Shown: positions 44,431 through 56,800 of the stretch, in pieces | Layout: each line of letters starts with the position of its first letter | How positions within the stretch are numbered: position 1 is the first letter of the stretch | Origin: Adenanthera pavonina | Lineage: Eukaryota; Streptophyta; Magnoliopsida; Fabales; Fabaceae | NCBI GenBank assembly: GCA_026686845.1 | Contig: JAIVEN010000013.1 | Location: 82,001-146,000, forward strand | Length of the DNA: 64,000 bases | Direction: 5' to 3' | Notes under the pieces: model-generated | Database searches by the model: none | Seen by the model: only the letters and a program-made list of their open reading frames with translations | Told to the model about the DNA's origin: nothing | Translations under genes and position numbers: made by a program

Positions 44431-45240
44431 GTTTTGTAGGAGGGAATGAGGGATAGGGAATGGGAATGGGTGAGGGAATGAGATGTTTTGTTGGTTTGGT
44501 ATGCAAGATTTGTGATTCTTGAGCGAGCATCATTCCATCATACATTGGAATTATGAAGCCCATGGGGGGATGGGAATGGGTAGCCTAGAGTGGGAATGAA
44601 GATCTTCAGACAAAAATGCCCTTGTTGTCCAAGTAAGAATCCACCATGGGTTGTTCGTCGGTGACCTCCAGACGGGATGACGATGTTCCTCACTGATGAC
44701 CTCTGGCTTCAATAACAGCTATGAAGGTGTGTAGCTCTCTCTCCCTCATCGCATCTTTTAGTTTCTTCTCTCATATCTGGGTCATTCATTATCGTCATCA
44801 TGATCTCATCCACAGTCATTGTCATTGAATCCCATTGTCATCACCGTATTCTAGATTGCAATATCTGACCTCTTCCATGTCGTGGCCAATCATCATCGTT
44901 TCTGCTTCTCTCTCAGATCTGGGTTGTTTCTTTCTTTGTTTTTTTTAATTGGCTTGTATGTCTGTAAATGGAGGAAGGAGGGTGGCCGATAGATATTGAT
45001 GGTGGCAGCAGTGGCTGATGAGGAGGAAGAAAGGGGGAAGGAGATGAATTTTTTTTTTCTAATATTGAGATATTTGAGTCATTTTATTTTTTAATCTATA
45101 TTTTTTGTGTTATTTCTATTATCTTTTCTTCACATATCAAACATACATTTAATATCTATTCCCATGTTTAATCCCATTTCTATTCTTTTTCCTATTCTTA
45201 TTCTTATTTTATAAAAAATTATTCTATTTACTAAACGGGT
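44431..45240. mobile_element. MITE-like element with weak inverted ends
   Basis: The left end GGTCCGTTTTGTAGG and the complement of the right end (CCCGTTTAGTAAATAG) share a CCGTTTNGTA core. Both are followed inward by GGGAATGGGAAT-like text. Such ends are common on small plant DNA transposons. No coding region and no clean target duplication, so class and borders are uncertain. Confidence 0.4.
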
Positions 45241-47405
45241 TAGATAGATGAAATTAAAGCAAATTGTGTTAAGTTTTTAGAATTATTTTTATTTGTAGTA
45301 TTTAATTGGAATTTTTCCTTCTTCGCACAAAAAAATCTATGCCCTGTTTGATTTGTGTTCTCAGAAATAGTTTTTTGTTTTTAAGAACAAAAAAACACAA
45401 AAACTCATTTGATGAGTTGTTTTTAAAGTTAAGTGTTCTGAAAACAAAAAAACAACTTGGCGTTTTGAGAACAGAAAATGGAAAACAATTTTAAAGTGTT
45501 TTGGGATGTTTTGTTCTGGGAATTTGAGGAAACAAGGAGAACAACACAGTCTCATTAATGGCACTTGTGTAATTTTTAACCATGTTCAGTTTTGCTCTTC
45601 GAATCCTATGCCCATTTTTCACTCTCATTTTTCACTCTCAGCTTATCTTGCCACGGTTTTCTATCAGCACCAGGTCTCGAGAGTCTGCTCAGGTCCAAAA
45701 AATCTCAGCTCCTCCACCTCAACTCAACCATTTTTCTCTTGCACTGAGGTCACCGGTCTTCGTCCTTTGGCTAATACCTGACCGTTGGTGAGCTATTTTG
45801 TCCGTCGGTGAGTCTTCTTTCTTCTTTCTTGCTGTGATTTTTTGAGCTTGGATCCTTCTTTCTTCTCATTTTCTACTTCGATTTAGCTTCAAGTTTGCTT
45901 TAATCCAGTTTCCAGCTTCAGTTCCTCTTTTATCTTCAAGTTCCAGGCTCGATCTACTGCATTGCTTTGAAAGGCTTCAAACCCGAGACATCTTGAGCTT
46001 CGATTTAGCTTCATTTCTGGTTTTCAACTTGAAGTTCAGCTTCGGTCACTGGTTGATTCAGGTTTCAGGCTTGATCTGTAAGTCAGTCCACATGTGAGCC
46101 AATTTTTTATTTTGAAACTTGATCTGTAACTCTTAACCTTGGAGCTTCAACTTTTTTTCTGCTCAACTACAATTGTCATACCTGTTTTTGTCGTTTGAGG
46201 TGTTTTGGTGGTCCAGCTCTGTTTTTTTCCCCCGATTTTTGTTATATTATTATTTGTTGGTTTATATTTGGATTCTTTCTGCTTGGCTGCTGAGAAAATT
46301 GATACTCCTTACAGAGCTGATATTAATTTTGGGTAAAGAATTTTGGTATATCAGGATGTTGAGTATTGATTTGAGTGAGATATGAAATTTGTATCATTGT
46401 GAAACCTTTTGTATTTGTGTGTGAATGGACTTATGAACATCCTTTACCAATCTTAGGGAAGTCGCTTCCTTCAAGACCTAACATGCAAATATGTCAAAAC
46501 CCTCATTATCCTCCATTTTGAAGTTGGCTGATCAGTATCTATTTTATTGTGGCTACCTTTTGTAGCCTCACGTGAAGTGTATGGGAACAAATCAAAACCT
46601 TGTATTATTGAGGTGATCCAATAGAAGGTACAGATGTAATGATGCACAAGTTCAAATTTTATATCATCATTTATTTTAATCATTGAATTGAATTTTCTTG
46701 CCCATTCAAATGGTACGTAGCAGGATGGATTGACTGCAGGGTGCATTCATATATTAATTATTTTAATATATGATTGTTGCCTCCTCATTAATGTAATTTG
46801 CAAACAGAGTCTTCAATTTGTCTAAGTTATTATTTATGATTTTGTTGTATATGGTGGGCTGATGTGGATAATGCCTTTACTGACTTTACTTTATTTCTAA
46901 ATGGCTTTCTATTGGAATGCTCTATATTGAATTATCAATCCCCTGTTTTAGTGGGAGAGGATTTAGGATTGCTAATTTTTTTGGTAGGACCTATCTTATG
47001 TGATGCCTTTTCTATGTTATACCTTCCAGAGAGGAAGAATTATTTCACTTTCTAATATTTTGGTTCTTGAAATAGTTCAATTTTGTAGGATTTGAGTTTG
47101 GTCATAAAAAGTTTATTTATTTGTCTCATTTCCATCTTTCTCCCATGGGGCCATGATTATTCCCTCATAAAAAGTTTCTTATGTGATGCCTTCTCTATGT
47201 TATAAGCAGATATTTTATCTATAGGACCTAAATTGCAAGAAAGTTAAAGCCTAGATATGCAGTGACATGTATTTAGTTTTGTTTTCTTTATTTGATGGTC
47301 CTTGATTTTTTGAGTTTTGGTCCTTTCTTCTCTTGTCAATGATACTTCGATTTTGGTGAATTTGTTTAACTCCTTGCTTGAATGATTGAATCCCATATAT
47401 TATAG

Positions 47406-49865
47406 ATGGCAACTATTGGGTCAATAGAAGTTTCAGAAAATGCAACTTGGCCAAAGCATGTAGTTAAATGCTTCATAGACATTATGATTGAAGAAGTAAA
47501 CAAAGGAAATTACAACAATGGTGTGCTTTCACGGAAAGTTTGGAAAGACATGTTAGGAAAGTTCAATGCTATGACTGGGCGCCCGTTTAATGATAAACAA
47601 ATCAAGCAAAAGTATAATAGGCTACGGGTAAAACATAGAGATTTTTCTTTGTTGCTACAACACACTGGATTTGGTTGGAGTCCTGAGACCAACACAGTTA
47701 CTACTGATGAGAGATGTTGGAGAGATTATATTTTGGTATGTCACCATTTGAAATTTTTTTCTATATTGTATATGTATATTATCTAGATTATTGATAGTGC
47801 ATATTTTTGTAGGCACATCCTGAAGCTGCTTAATTCAAGAAGCAAGGGTTGGAACATTATCAATTGCTAGGTGTAATTTTCAATAGAAGCACTGCCACCG
47901 GTGTACTTCATCATTCCTCTACTCAAGATCCACCAAATTCTTCAGATGAGATTCAACTTGAAGAAGAATATCTTCATGGTGGAGTTCATGTAAACCTTGA
48001 AAATGATGATGACATTGATGAAGACATAATTGAGCGTGTGACACGTAGTGGAAAGCGCATTGTTCAGCCTGATCGAGAGAAAAAAAGAGAGTGCAGATCT
48101 AATCAATTGAGTGAAGCAATTTAAGCAATGGTTAAGACATCTAATGCAAGGGCAGAGGCTCACCTAGCTAAAATTGAGATGTTGAGGGCAAAGAGCACGG
48201 AAGCTAGTAGTGTTGGAGCCACATCATCTGATTATTTGATCGAGATCCTGCAAGTATACAGGGTCGATCGCAGTAATACAAAGTCTCCAGAGTATTCCAG
48301 AGGTCGAACCCAAGGGAGATAGTAGATTTATCAGTCCAAACTTTTAATCTCAAAAGCAAGTGATAATCAAATTGATAATTTAAATTTAAAAAGATAACAA
48401 AATAGAAAATAAAATGATGTCTGAGTTTTGATTTAGTTCTAGAAGTGTCAAGCGATCATGATTCACCTTATGAGATAACTAGATTTTATTTCTTAGTTAG
48501 ACTCTGCATAATTATAGTGATTGTTGTTTCTAAAGCATCCTAATTATCTCTCGGTCAATTAGCCCTTATTTAATTAGGATTCAATTCGCTCTCGCGCAAC
48601 TAAATTTTCTAATTAAATATTGAAAACTACAACATATATCACCATGAATTTCTAATTCTATCTCTAGATTAATTATTCATGTTTATCTCTCTAAATCTAG
48701 GTTCACTTTTCACCTCTCAGTCTATCAAGTTTACCCATTAATTAAATTTTATGATGATCAAGTATAAAATCAACATGAATGAACAAAAGAGATAAATATA
48801 ATAAAAAAATAAATTAAATATAACTTGAAGAACAAATCAAAGAGTCTTAACTTGAGAAACAAATCCAATTCATCCCAGTCAGGCTATATCCCTACCCTTG
48901 GCTGGGAAATTTATCTACTCATGAAATTAGAAATTAAATCAAAACTAAAATCCTAAATCATAGTGAAAATAATAAGAAAACAGAGTTATATTAGAGAAGA
49001 ATAAATCTATCACTAATACTCCCCAAATCTCTTCTCTCTTTCTCTATAAGAGACTCCTAGTTGCTCCCGTATGCGTTTAGAACCGTGTTCTCTGACTTCT
49101 GAGTGCATTTCTGAATCTCCAGTTGTGTTTCTATCATGTCCTCTTATATAGAAAATTTTTAGAAGCCCATAAAAGCCCAAATATCATGAAAACTCGTCAA
49201 AAACTTGTTTTTACGAACCCCTAATGCATGACCGGCGCCGGGTGACCATAAAATCAATTAATACGGCACCGGGTGCTTCCAAAATGAAGAAAAACGTCAA
49301 AATTCACGTTGACCCGGTGCCAGGTGGCTACTGTTGTACGGACAGTGCACCTCTAGCTTTATAACGTCATCAGCTCGTATTGATACTTTGAGTTAGATTT
49401 TTACCATGATAACATTGGAATTTGAGAAAACTTAAAAACATAAAAGTTGTAGATCTATGTCTTACTTTCCAACACATCTTAAATCACCTCAATAGGAGTT
49501 CATATGTGAGAGTTATGGTCAAAATACGAAAAGATGTCGAAACTTTTCAGTATGACCGATTTGTAACGTTTTTGCTCCGAATGCTTCCAAATGAGCCTAT
49601 CATGCCATGAAACACAAAAATATGTCAAATCATGCTAAAATATACCAATGTAAACATATTTAGATATAATTTAGAGTTTAAATGTGGGTATTTTATATGT
49701 ATAAAATAGACACATCATTATTCCATTACCAAATGTGTTGTTGTTCTTAATGAGCTTAAAGATATCTCTGACGCTGTTTATGTGAAGGCAATGGATAAAT
49801 TTATTGATCCTGCCTGGAGGGAAATATTTATAGCTGTGCCTTCATAGAGGAAAAAGGCATGGCTG
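47406..49865 (+). pseudogene. Harbinger Myb/SANT-like gene, interrupted
   Basis: Encodes the accessory Myb/SANT-like DNA-binding protein that works with Harbinger transposases in the nucleus. ATG at 47406; the trihelix-type domain covers residues 10-110 with Trp landmarks (TWPKHVVKCFIDIM, VWKDMLGKFN, GFGWSPETNTV, CWRDYIL). An intron is at 47736-47812 (GTATGT...TTTGTAG). After the splice the frame reads AHPEAA then a stop at 47831, continues to a second stop near 48122, and is then cut by a 1481-bp insertion (48237-49717). The conserved C-terminal part (CVVVLNELKDISDAVYVKAM, DPAWREIFI) resumes at 49723 and ends near 49865 with a further stop. Confidence 0.82.
48237..49717. mobile_element. Probable solo LTR (1481 bp) in the Harbinger gene
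   Basis: The insertion starts TGATCGAGATCC, ends GACACATCA and is flanked by perfect 5-bp copies TTATT (48232-48236, 49718-49722). TG...CA ends plus a 5-bp duplication fit an LTR. The absence of internal protein sequence suggests a solo LTR left by recombination, or a large non-coding LTR derivative. It contains three variants of GGCRCCGGGTG around 49229, 49285 and 49316 (the last as CCGGTGCCAGGTGG). Confidence 0.75.
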
Positions 49866-50160
49866 AATAGTTTGATTTGATCTATGTTTGTAGGTGCTAT
49901 GTTGTGTTTATGAATGTTATGTTTGCATGTCTTGTGTTTGGTAATTATAAATGTTATTACTAGTTATGTACTTGATACTTTCTCCAAGCTATGAATACTA
50001 TGCCTAGTTATGTATTTGATATTGTTTCCAAACTATGAATACTATGACTAGTTATGTATTTGATATTGTTTCCAAACTATAAATACTGTGACTAGTTATG
50101 TATTTGATATTGTTCCCCATGATTTATGTTTATTTGCATTTGAACAGATTATTGTGCACA

Positions 50161-51607
50161 ATGGATATTGAAGGCAGCTCTGAGGGATCTATAACTTCGT
50201 CTAGCTCAAGTGAAGATGACTATGAATTAGCAGAGTTAGCATTAATTAACATGATATGTGAGTATGAAAGCAAGTTTCTTAACAAAGTTCCAGTTCGTAA
50301 TTCTGCGCTTACTGGTCGAGAATTTGTCAATGAGATTTTACAAGGATCTGGAACTACATGTTATGAATTGCCGAGAATGAAAAGACATGTTTCATCAATT
50401 TATGTGATGAGTTAAAGAGTAAAGATTATTTAATGGACTCAAAAGAGTTGAGTTTGGAAGAGAAAGTTGCAATGTTTTTATACATTATAGGCCATAATCT
50501 TAGACAACGAGTAGTTGCTGATCGTTTCCAACATTCGACCCAAACTATTTCTTATTATTTTAAGCAAGTGTTAAAAATAATGTGTCGATTGGGGAAAGAG
50601 ATCATCAAGCAGGAGACTTGGGAGTTGCCTGACAATGTTAAAAATAACACAAAGTATTATCCTTGGTTTAAAGTAAGTTTTAATATTTTATAGTTACTGC
50701 TTATTATTAATATTAACATAAATATTACCTCTCATATATATATATATATATATTTTGAATCAGAATTGTGTAGGTGCAATTGATTGGACACATGTTAGTG
50801 CTTGGGTGCTTGCCGAGAAGCAAATATCATGTAGAGGACGAAAAGCAGTCATCACACAAAATGTTATGTGTATATGTGACTTCAATATGATGTTTACCTA
50901 TGTTTATTCAGGCTGAGAAGGTAGTGCTCATGATGCAAAGGTTTTGTTAGATGCAGTGACCAATTATAATGCAAATTTTTTGTGGCCTCCTAAAGGTTAA
51001 ATTCTAAATGAAATGCTTTTTTTTTTTACATATGATTACTCTTCTTCTTTAGTTCATTTAGATGAATTTATTTATGTTTATATTTAAATTAACGTTTTAT
51101 ATTGTCTCAAGATCATATTATCTTATGGACTCTGACTATCCTTGTAATGGAGGTCTTCTTCCCCCAAACAGAGGAGAAATATATTATGCACAAGAATATC
51201 GAGGAGGAGGACGTCAAGCTAAAAGTCTCAAAGAGCTTTTTAATTATAGGCATTCTTCTTTAAGAATGACGATTGAATGTTGTTTTAGGGTATTGAAAGC
51301 TCGATTTCCAATTCTAAAATTAATGCCATCATATGATCCTTTAAAACAACGTCTCATAGTGATAGCATATTGTGCTATTCATAATTACATCCATAAGTGG
51401 AGTCGACATGATAGGCTATTTAGAGAATGAGAGAACATGAATCTTGAAGAAGTAGAGGACCTGGTTAGAAACACAAGTCTAGAAAATACAAGTTATAATA
51501 TGGAAAACTTATCAAGACTATTTGATGAAAGTGCAGTACAAATGGCAATACTTTGTGATCATCTTGCATCTTGGATATGGTTAGAATATATCAATTCTTC
51601 TAATTAG
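50161..51607 (+). pseudogene. Harbinger DDE transposase, broken
   Basis: ATG at 50161 (MDIEGSSEGSITSSSSSEDD). The helix-turn-helix region at about 50440-50600 (VADRFQHSTQTISYYFKQVL) is typical of the nuclease's N-terminus. The DDE_4 nuclease core starts after an intron at 50672-50762 (GTAAGT...CAG). Catalytic positions: D in GAIDWTHV (about 50780), D in GSAHDAKVL (about 50930) and E in MTIECCFRVLKARFPIL (about 51270). A frameshift near 50400, a stop in the GWEGSAHD motif near 50915 and a stop near 51428 disable it. It ends at TAG 51605-51607. The transposase normally excises and reinserts the element. Confidence 0.85.
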
Positions 51608-52561
51608 TTAACTTAATGCTAATTATATGAATATTACTGTTGAAATTTTATTTAAAACTACATCAATTTCATTGTTGACTATGTGATTTATGTTAGCAAA
51701 ATATTTAATTTATGTTGGTAAAATATGTTATTTATTGTTTCTTCGCTGAAATTTATTTATGAAGTGAAGGAGTTAATTATTATAGTTAAGAATATGTATT
51801 GACTTTGCAAATGGAGTTGAAAAGACAAAAAATGAAGGATAATTCAATATTGCTAGCAAAAACTTGCAGTATATTTCACACACTATAACATTCAAATGCC
51901 TCACTCAAAGCTAAACATGCAGAATTTTAATATTATATTAATCTATTATATTATAGTACATATATGTTATTAATTATTTGTTCTGCTAAATTTTTATGAA
52001 GTGAAGGAGTTAATTATTATAATTAAGGATATGTATTGGCTCTGCAAATGAAATTGAAAAGATAAGAAATGAAGGATAATTTCATATTGCTAACAAGAAC
52101 TTGTAATATATTTCACCCACTACAATATTCAAACACCTCATTTAAGGTTTATCCTATCTAATTTTATTATTATATTAGTCTATTATATTATAATAAATAT
52201 GTTATTTATTGTTTATTTTGTTAAAATTTTATTATTAAATTAATCAATTATGTTATAATAAATTTAGTCTATTTAAATTATAATAAAAAAAGTGCCAATT
52301 ATTATGAAAATTATTTCATAACACAAACACAAGTGAATCAAACAAATTTTTCTATTTTTAATTCTCAAAACATATTTTTAAAATAATTTTTTTAAATAAA
52401 TTTTTCTATTTTTTTATTCTTAGAAATAATTTTCAGAACAACAAATCAAATAAATTTTTTTATTTTTTATTTTCTAAAATTTATTTTCAGAAACACTTTT
52501 AAAAATTTATTCTGAGAATAATAAAATAAAATAAAACAGAAAATACTATATTAAACAGGCC
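51608..52561. other. Harbinger 3' non-coding end
   Basis: AT-rich, with two related ~190-bp segments (about 51730-51920 and 51985-52170) sharing GAAGTGAAGGAGTTAATTATTATA and AAATGAAGGATAATT, i.e. a direct duplication. It ends in the candidate terminal inverted repeat. Confidence 0.5.
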
Positions 52562-52589
52562 CGAGTTTCCCTTTCCCTCTGTATAATTC

Positions 52590-52751
52590 CTGCAATGTCT
52601 GAGAACTACAAATAAACAAATTCGAAAATATTGGCGAACACGAAGATCCAAGTTTTCGCCGGAGTGTTGGGGGAGTTGCTCTCATCTTCTTTTGTTATCT
52701 TGTTGTGGTTCAGTGGGCGAAATAAAACTACAAAGAAGGCTGAAATTGAAG
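52590..52751 (+). other. Probable HDA19 5' UTR exon
   Basis: GC-richer, transcribed-looking leader ending GAAATTGAAG before GTAACT. A matching acceptor (GATGAGCAG or GATTACAG) occurs just before the ATG at 53334, so a 5'-UTR intron of about 570 bp is likely. Inferred from splice-site appearance only. Confidence 0.45.
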
Positions 52752-53333
52752 GTAACTCTTGCTGTTTGTTTTTATATGTCAAATAGGGAATCAATTACTA
52801 TGTTTATGTTCATTTTCTCATCCATCCAGTAGTGTAGCAATGTATAATTCTCATTATTTTATCGCTGGCTTTGTTGTTACATTTTTTGGTGGGTTTTTTC
52901 CCCGATACATTCCCTTAAAACTGTAATTTGATATCCTAAGCTAGTTTCAATTCTTTCTATCTTTTCCATCCCTCGTTATCCGTCAGTTATCTTCCTCGCC
53001 CTTTTTTTTGGTTTTTTTGGCAAACTAAGGCTGTACGAACTGGGACAAAAGTTAATTGAAACCACCGTTTATGCCGAGTTCTCTTGTCTGGTGTTTTAAT
53101 TCGTAATTCATGATGGAGGACATTAGCTTTTCTTCATAACACAGTGCTTGCTTCTTTATTTAATTTTAATATTCGGTTTGATCAAAATTGTTGTCGTACC
53201 ATGGTTGCAGATATCTAGTTCGTTTCTTTTTGGCTTCATTACTTTATGGAGGGTTTATAGTCATGTTCTCGCTCCTCTTTTTAAAGGAAATTCTGTTACG
53301 ATTGAATATTGATGAGCAGGTGGATTACAGAGC

Positions 53334-53861
53334 ATGGATACTGGAGGAAATTCTCTGCCGTCTGCTCCTGATGGGGTGAAGAGAAAGGTCTGCTATTTCT
53401 ATGATCCTGAGGTTGGAAATTACTATTATGGGCAAGGTCACCCCATGAAGCCACATCGTATTCGAATGACACATGCTCTTCTAGCCCACTATGGATTGCT
53501 TCAGCACATGCAGGTCCTTAAGCCGTTTCCTGCTAGAGACAGAGATCTTTGCCGTTTTCATGCTGATGACTATGTTTCATTCCTTCGAAGCATAACTCCT
53601 GAAACACAGCAGGATCAACTTAGACAACTCAAGCGCTTTAATGTTGGTGAAGATTGCCCTGTCTTTGATGGTCTTTACTCTTTTTGTCAAACTTATGCTG
53701 GAGGTTCAGTTGGTGGTGCTATTAAGTTGAATCATGACCAATGTGATATTGCCATCAATTGGGCTGGTGGGCTGCATCATGCCAAAAAGTGTGAGGCTTC
53801 TGGATTTTGCTACGTTAATGATATAGTCCTGGCAATATTGGAACTTCTTAAACAGCATGAG
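53334..53861 (+). CDS. HDA19: HDA19 exon 1 (coding)
   Basis: 176 codons from the ATG at 53334 to ELLKQHE, followed by GTTTGT. It includes the GQGHPMKPHRIRMTHALL segment and the GGLHHAKK catalytic His pair. Confidence 0.95.
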
Positions 53862-56800
53862 GTTTGTCTAGTTTTGAGTATTTCATGATGCTTTCCTTTA
53901 TATATATACGTATGTATATTTGGGTTGCTTTATGCCTATATTGATTTGTATAAACGTCCATATCCTATATGCATTACTTGCTGAACTCTCTAAATACCCA
54001 AATCCTGAAGCATCCTTGCTTTTGTAGTAAAGAAGTAATTTTCTGCTGATTCTTTATACATATATATACTGATATAGATTAAAATAATGTTTCTCCTTCT
54101 GATCATTTTTGTGTTAATAAGTCAGCCACTTGTGAGCTCTTCATGATGGAAAGGGTTTTTCACTATGCCAATGCTGGCCATATTGTTATTACATACAATC
54201 TTGATAAGCATTTCAAACGAAATATTCAGTTCTTTAATGACTCTCTTAATTCAATTTCTTTAAAAAATTCCTAAGTTTAGTGCACAAAATTTAGCATTGG
54301 TTCTCACCACAACAAGTTGCTTCTTAATTTTCATAGTGTGATGAGATTGTCTTGTAGGCCTATACAAAGGTGCAATATCCAATTGCAGACATTTTGTTTG
54401 TCACTACTCCTACGTCGTTTGCATAAGTATAAACTTCAATACTCTTGTTCTTGTGTGCCCTTTTTTAAAGAAGAGGTCCTTGCTAGACGTCAATTTTTTT
54501 GTACTTCAAGATTCTATGGGTTGACTCCAAGTCCTCCTCAGTTGATTTGATCATGACTTGGCAAAATTAATAAGCGCACCTGCTAATCTTTGTTATCTTT
54601 CAGCGTCTATTGGTGTGCTCTCTTGCTCAAGACTAAGCTTTTGAACTGCTGAACTGCTTCCATTAGTTGCACCCTATTGTTCCTGTTTCCTCCAACAGGT
54701 TTAGACTGTACTTCCTTTGGGAGACAATGGTTCCCTTCTCTATCCTTGCCACTTTTATACTTAAGAAGTATGTTAGGCGTCCTTGGTCCTTTATTTCAAA
54801 CTTACTGGCAAATCATTTCTTCAGCTTGGTGATCTCATCCATGTAGCCGCATGTAATAATGTCGTCAACAAAATACAATTCAAAAAGCAACGTTTCCATT
54901 AGATGCAGATTTAAAGAACAATGTGTGATCAGCTCAACATTGGGTATAACCAGGGCTTCTAACCAGATTAGTAAACCTATCAAACCAGGCTCTAGTTGAC
55001 TACATCAATCATAAAGTGATTTGTGAAGCTTGCATATTGTATTCAGATTACTATTTGACTTGAGTTTATGAAGAATCTCCATCTATACCTCTTCTAAATC
55101 TCCATTCAAGAAGGCATTCTTCATGTCTAACTTGATTTGTGAAGCTTGCAAATTGTATTCAGAAAAGGGAAGAAACATCGCTTGATAATCAATGCCATTG
55201 GTTTGAGTGAACCCCTTGACAATTTGGCCTTGGGATGATTGATGCTTTCATTTGAGTTATGCTTAGTTGTGAAAACCCATTAACAACCTATAGTTTTCTC
55301 AACCAGAGAAGGGGGGCGGGGGTTAGTCAACTTCTCTGTCCCATTTTTATCCAGTGCACTCCAACTCTTCTTGAATAACATGTCTCCACTCATGTTGCTT
55401 CACTACCTTGTAAACATTACTTTGGAATTTCTCGTTGGAAATACTATTCACAAAAGCATGAAATTTTCTAGTGAACCTATCATAACAAGTTATTGATAGG
55501 ATGCTAAGTACATGATTTTACTCCCTTTCTTTAGGCAATAGACACTTTTAAACCAGCTCCCATATTAGCACTTGGTATAAGGTAGGATATTTGATCTTGA
55601 ATAGGATGTGTGCACTGCTCTTTCTCTGTCCTCTGTTGCTCAGTTGTGGGACCTTCATTCTTGAATGTAGCTTCAAGTCCTGCATTTTTATGGCATGAGG
55701 ATGGGTCTCAGTCTCGGTCATATCAGGTTCAGGGTTTTGGGGAACAGTAGGTTCCTGTGTTGGCTGCTAAGGAGGCACAGAAGTGGGAAAATGAAAAGAT
55801 AGGTGAGGTGTGCTTGTTTTGGTATAGGTTTCTGTTCTGGTACAGCAGGCACTATAATAGAAAATTCAGGACATGAATAATGTTCAGATAGTCATTCCCT
55901 AGCATTTTCAGTCTCTCTTAATGGATTTGGCATAAAAGGTTGGTCCTTGTAAAAGGTGGCAAAAATTTTTTTAAGCCAAGGCAAGTTGCATGTATACCCT
56001 TTTTGAGTGGAGAATACCCAAGAAACATGCATTTAATGGCCTCACTAGTGACAAGTGATGTACAACCAAATACTTGTTTGAGGAATGATAGACATGGCTA
56101 TAGTGTGAGGGTATTATTCATGGGGTTCTGTTATGGAGAATGAAAGTTCAATGTTTTTAAAGGGTTTTTATGGATAAGATACACAATTGTTAACACAGCT
56201 TCCCTCCAATACTGTTTAGGCACACTTAATGTATTATGTTGAGGATATGGCTATTCTTTCTCTTAGCTTGCCCTTGTTTTTGAGGGCTGTGGAGACAAAA
56301 ACTTTAGTTCATAATGCCATATTTTCCATATATTGACCAAGGATATCAAAAGTGTCTTGAGTTTTATCAATACTAAACACATTAATGCTTTTCATGAACT
56401 CGTCTTGAACAAGATTATGGAAATTTTTGAAGGTTTTAGAAAACTCAGATTTATCTTTCAGCAAGTAAACCCTAGTGAACTGTGTGCTATAATCAATGAA
56501 AGTCACAAACCAGCTTGTCCCGCTTATTTTATTCACACAAGATGGGTCCCTTATTGAATATCTTTAAATATTGTTGAGGTTGGAAATTACTACTATAGGC
56601 AACATTTGTGAAACCACTGATTTTATTTTGGTTTAATATAAATATTTGCTGCTGGTTAATGTCCCATGATTCTGTCATTTAGTGAGTAGATCCTTCATAA
56701 GAATCACAGTGATTTCTTGTGCATTAATGGGCTGAAGTGAACTTTTGTTTCTTCCTTAATAGTTTCCTACTTTATGGATCTAACATAATTTATCTTCATG

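Larger units (their letters stand above)
45341..52561 (+). mobile_element. PIF/Harbinger-like transposon with two genes
   Basis: A Myb/SANT-domain gene precedes a DDE transposase on the same strand, the usual pair in PIF/Pong/Harbinger elements. Both lie between candidate inverted ends GCCCTGTTTGAT (45341) and ATTAAACAGGCC (ending 52561), followed inward on both sides by GTTCTCAGAAA-like text. The span is 7.2 kb including a 1.48-kb nested insertion. The expected 3-bp target duplication is not evident, so the exact ends need confirmation. Both genes are broken, so the element is inactive. Confidence 0.7.

Noticed and set aside
47849..48322. Acidic frames as an independent small gene
   Set aside because: They are the linker and coiled part of the Harbinger Myb/SANT protein separated by stop codons, the last one running into the solo LTR.
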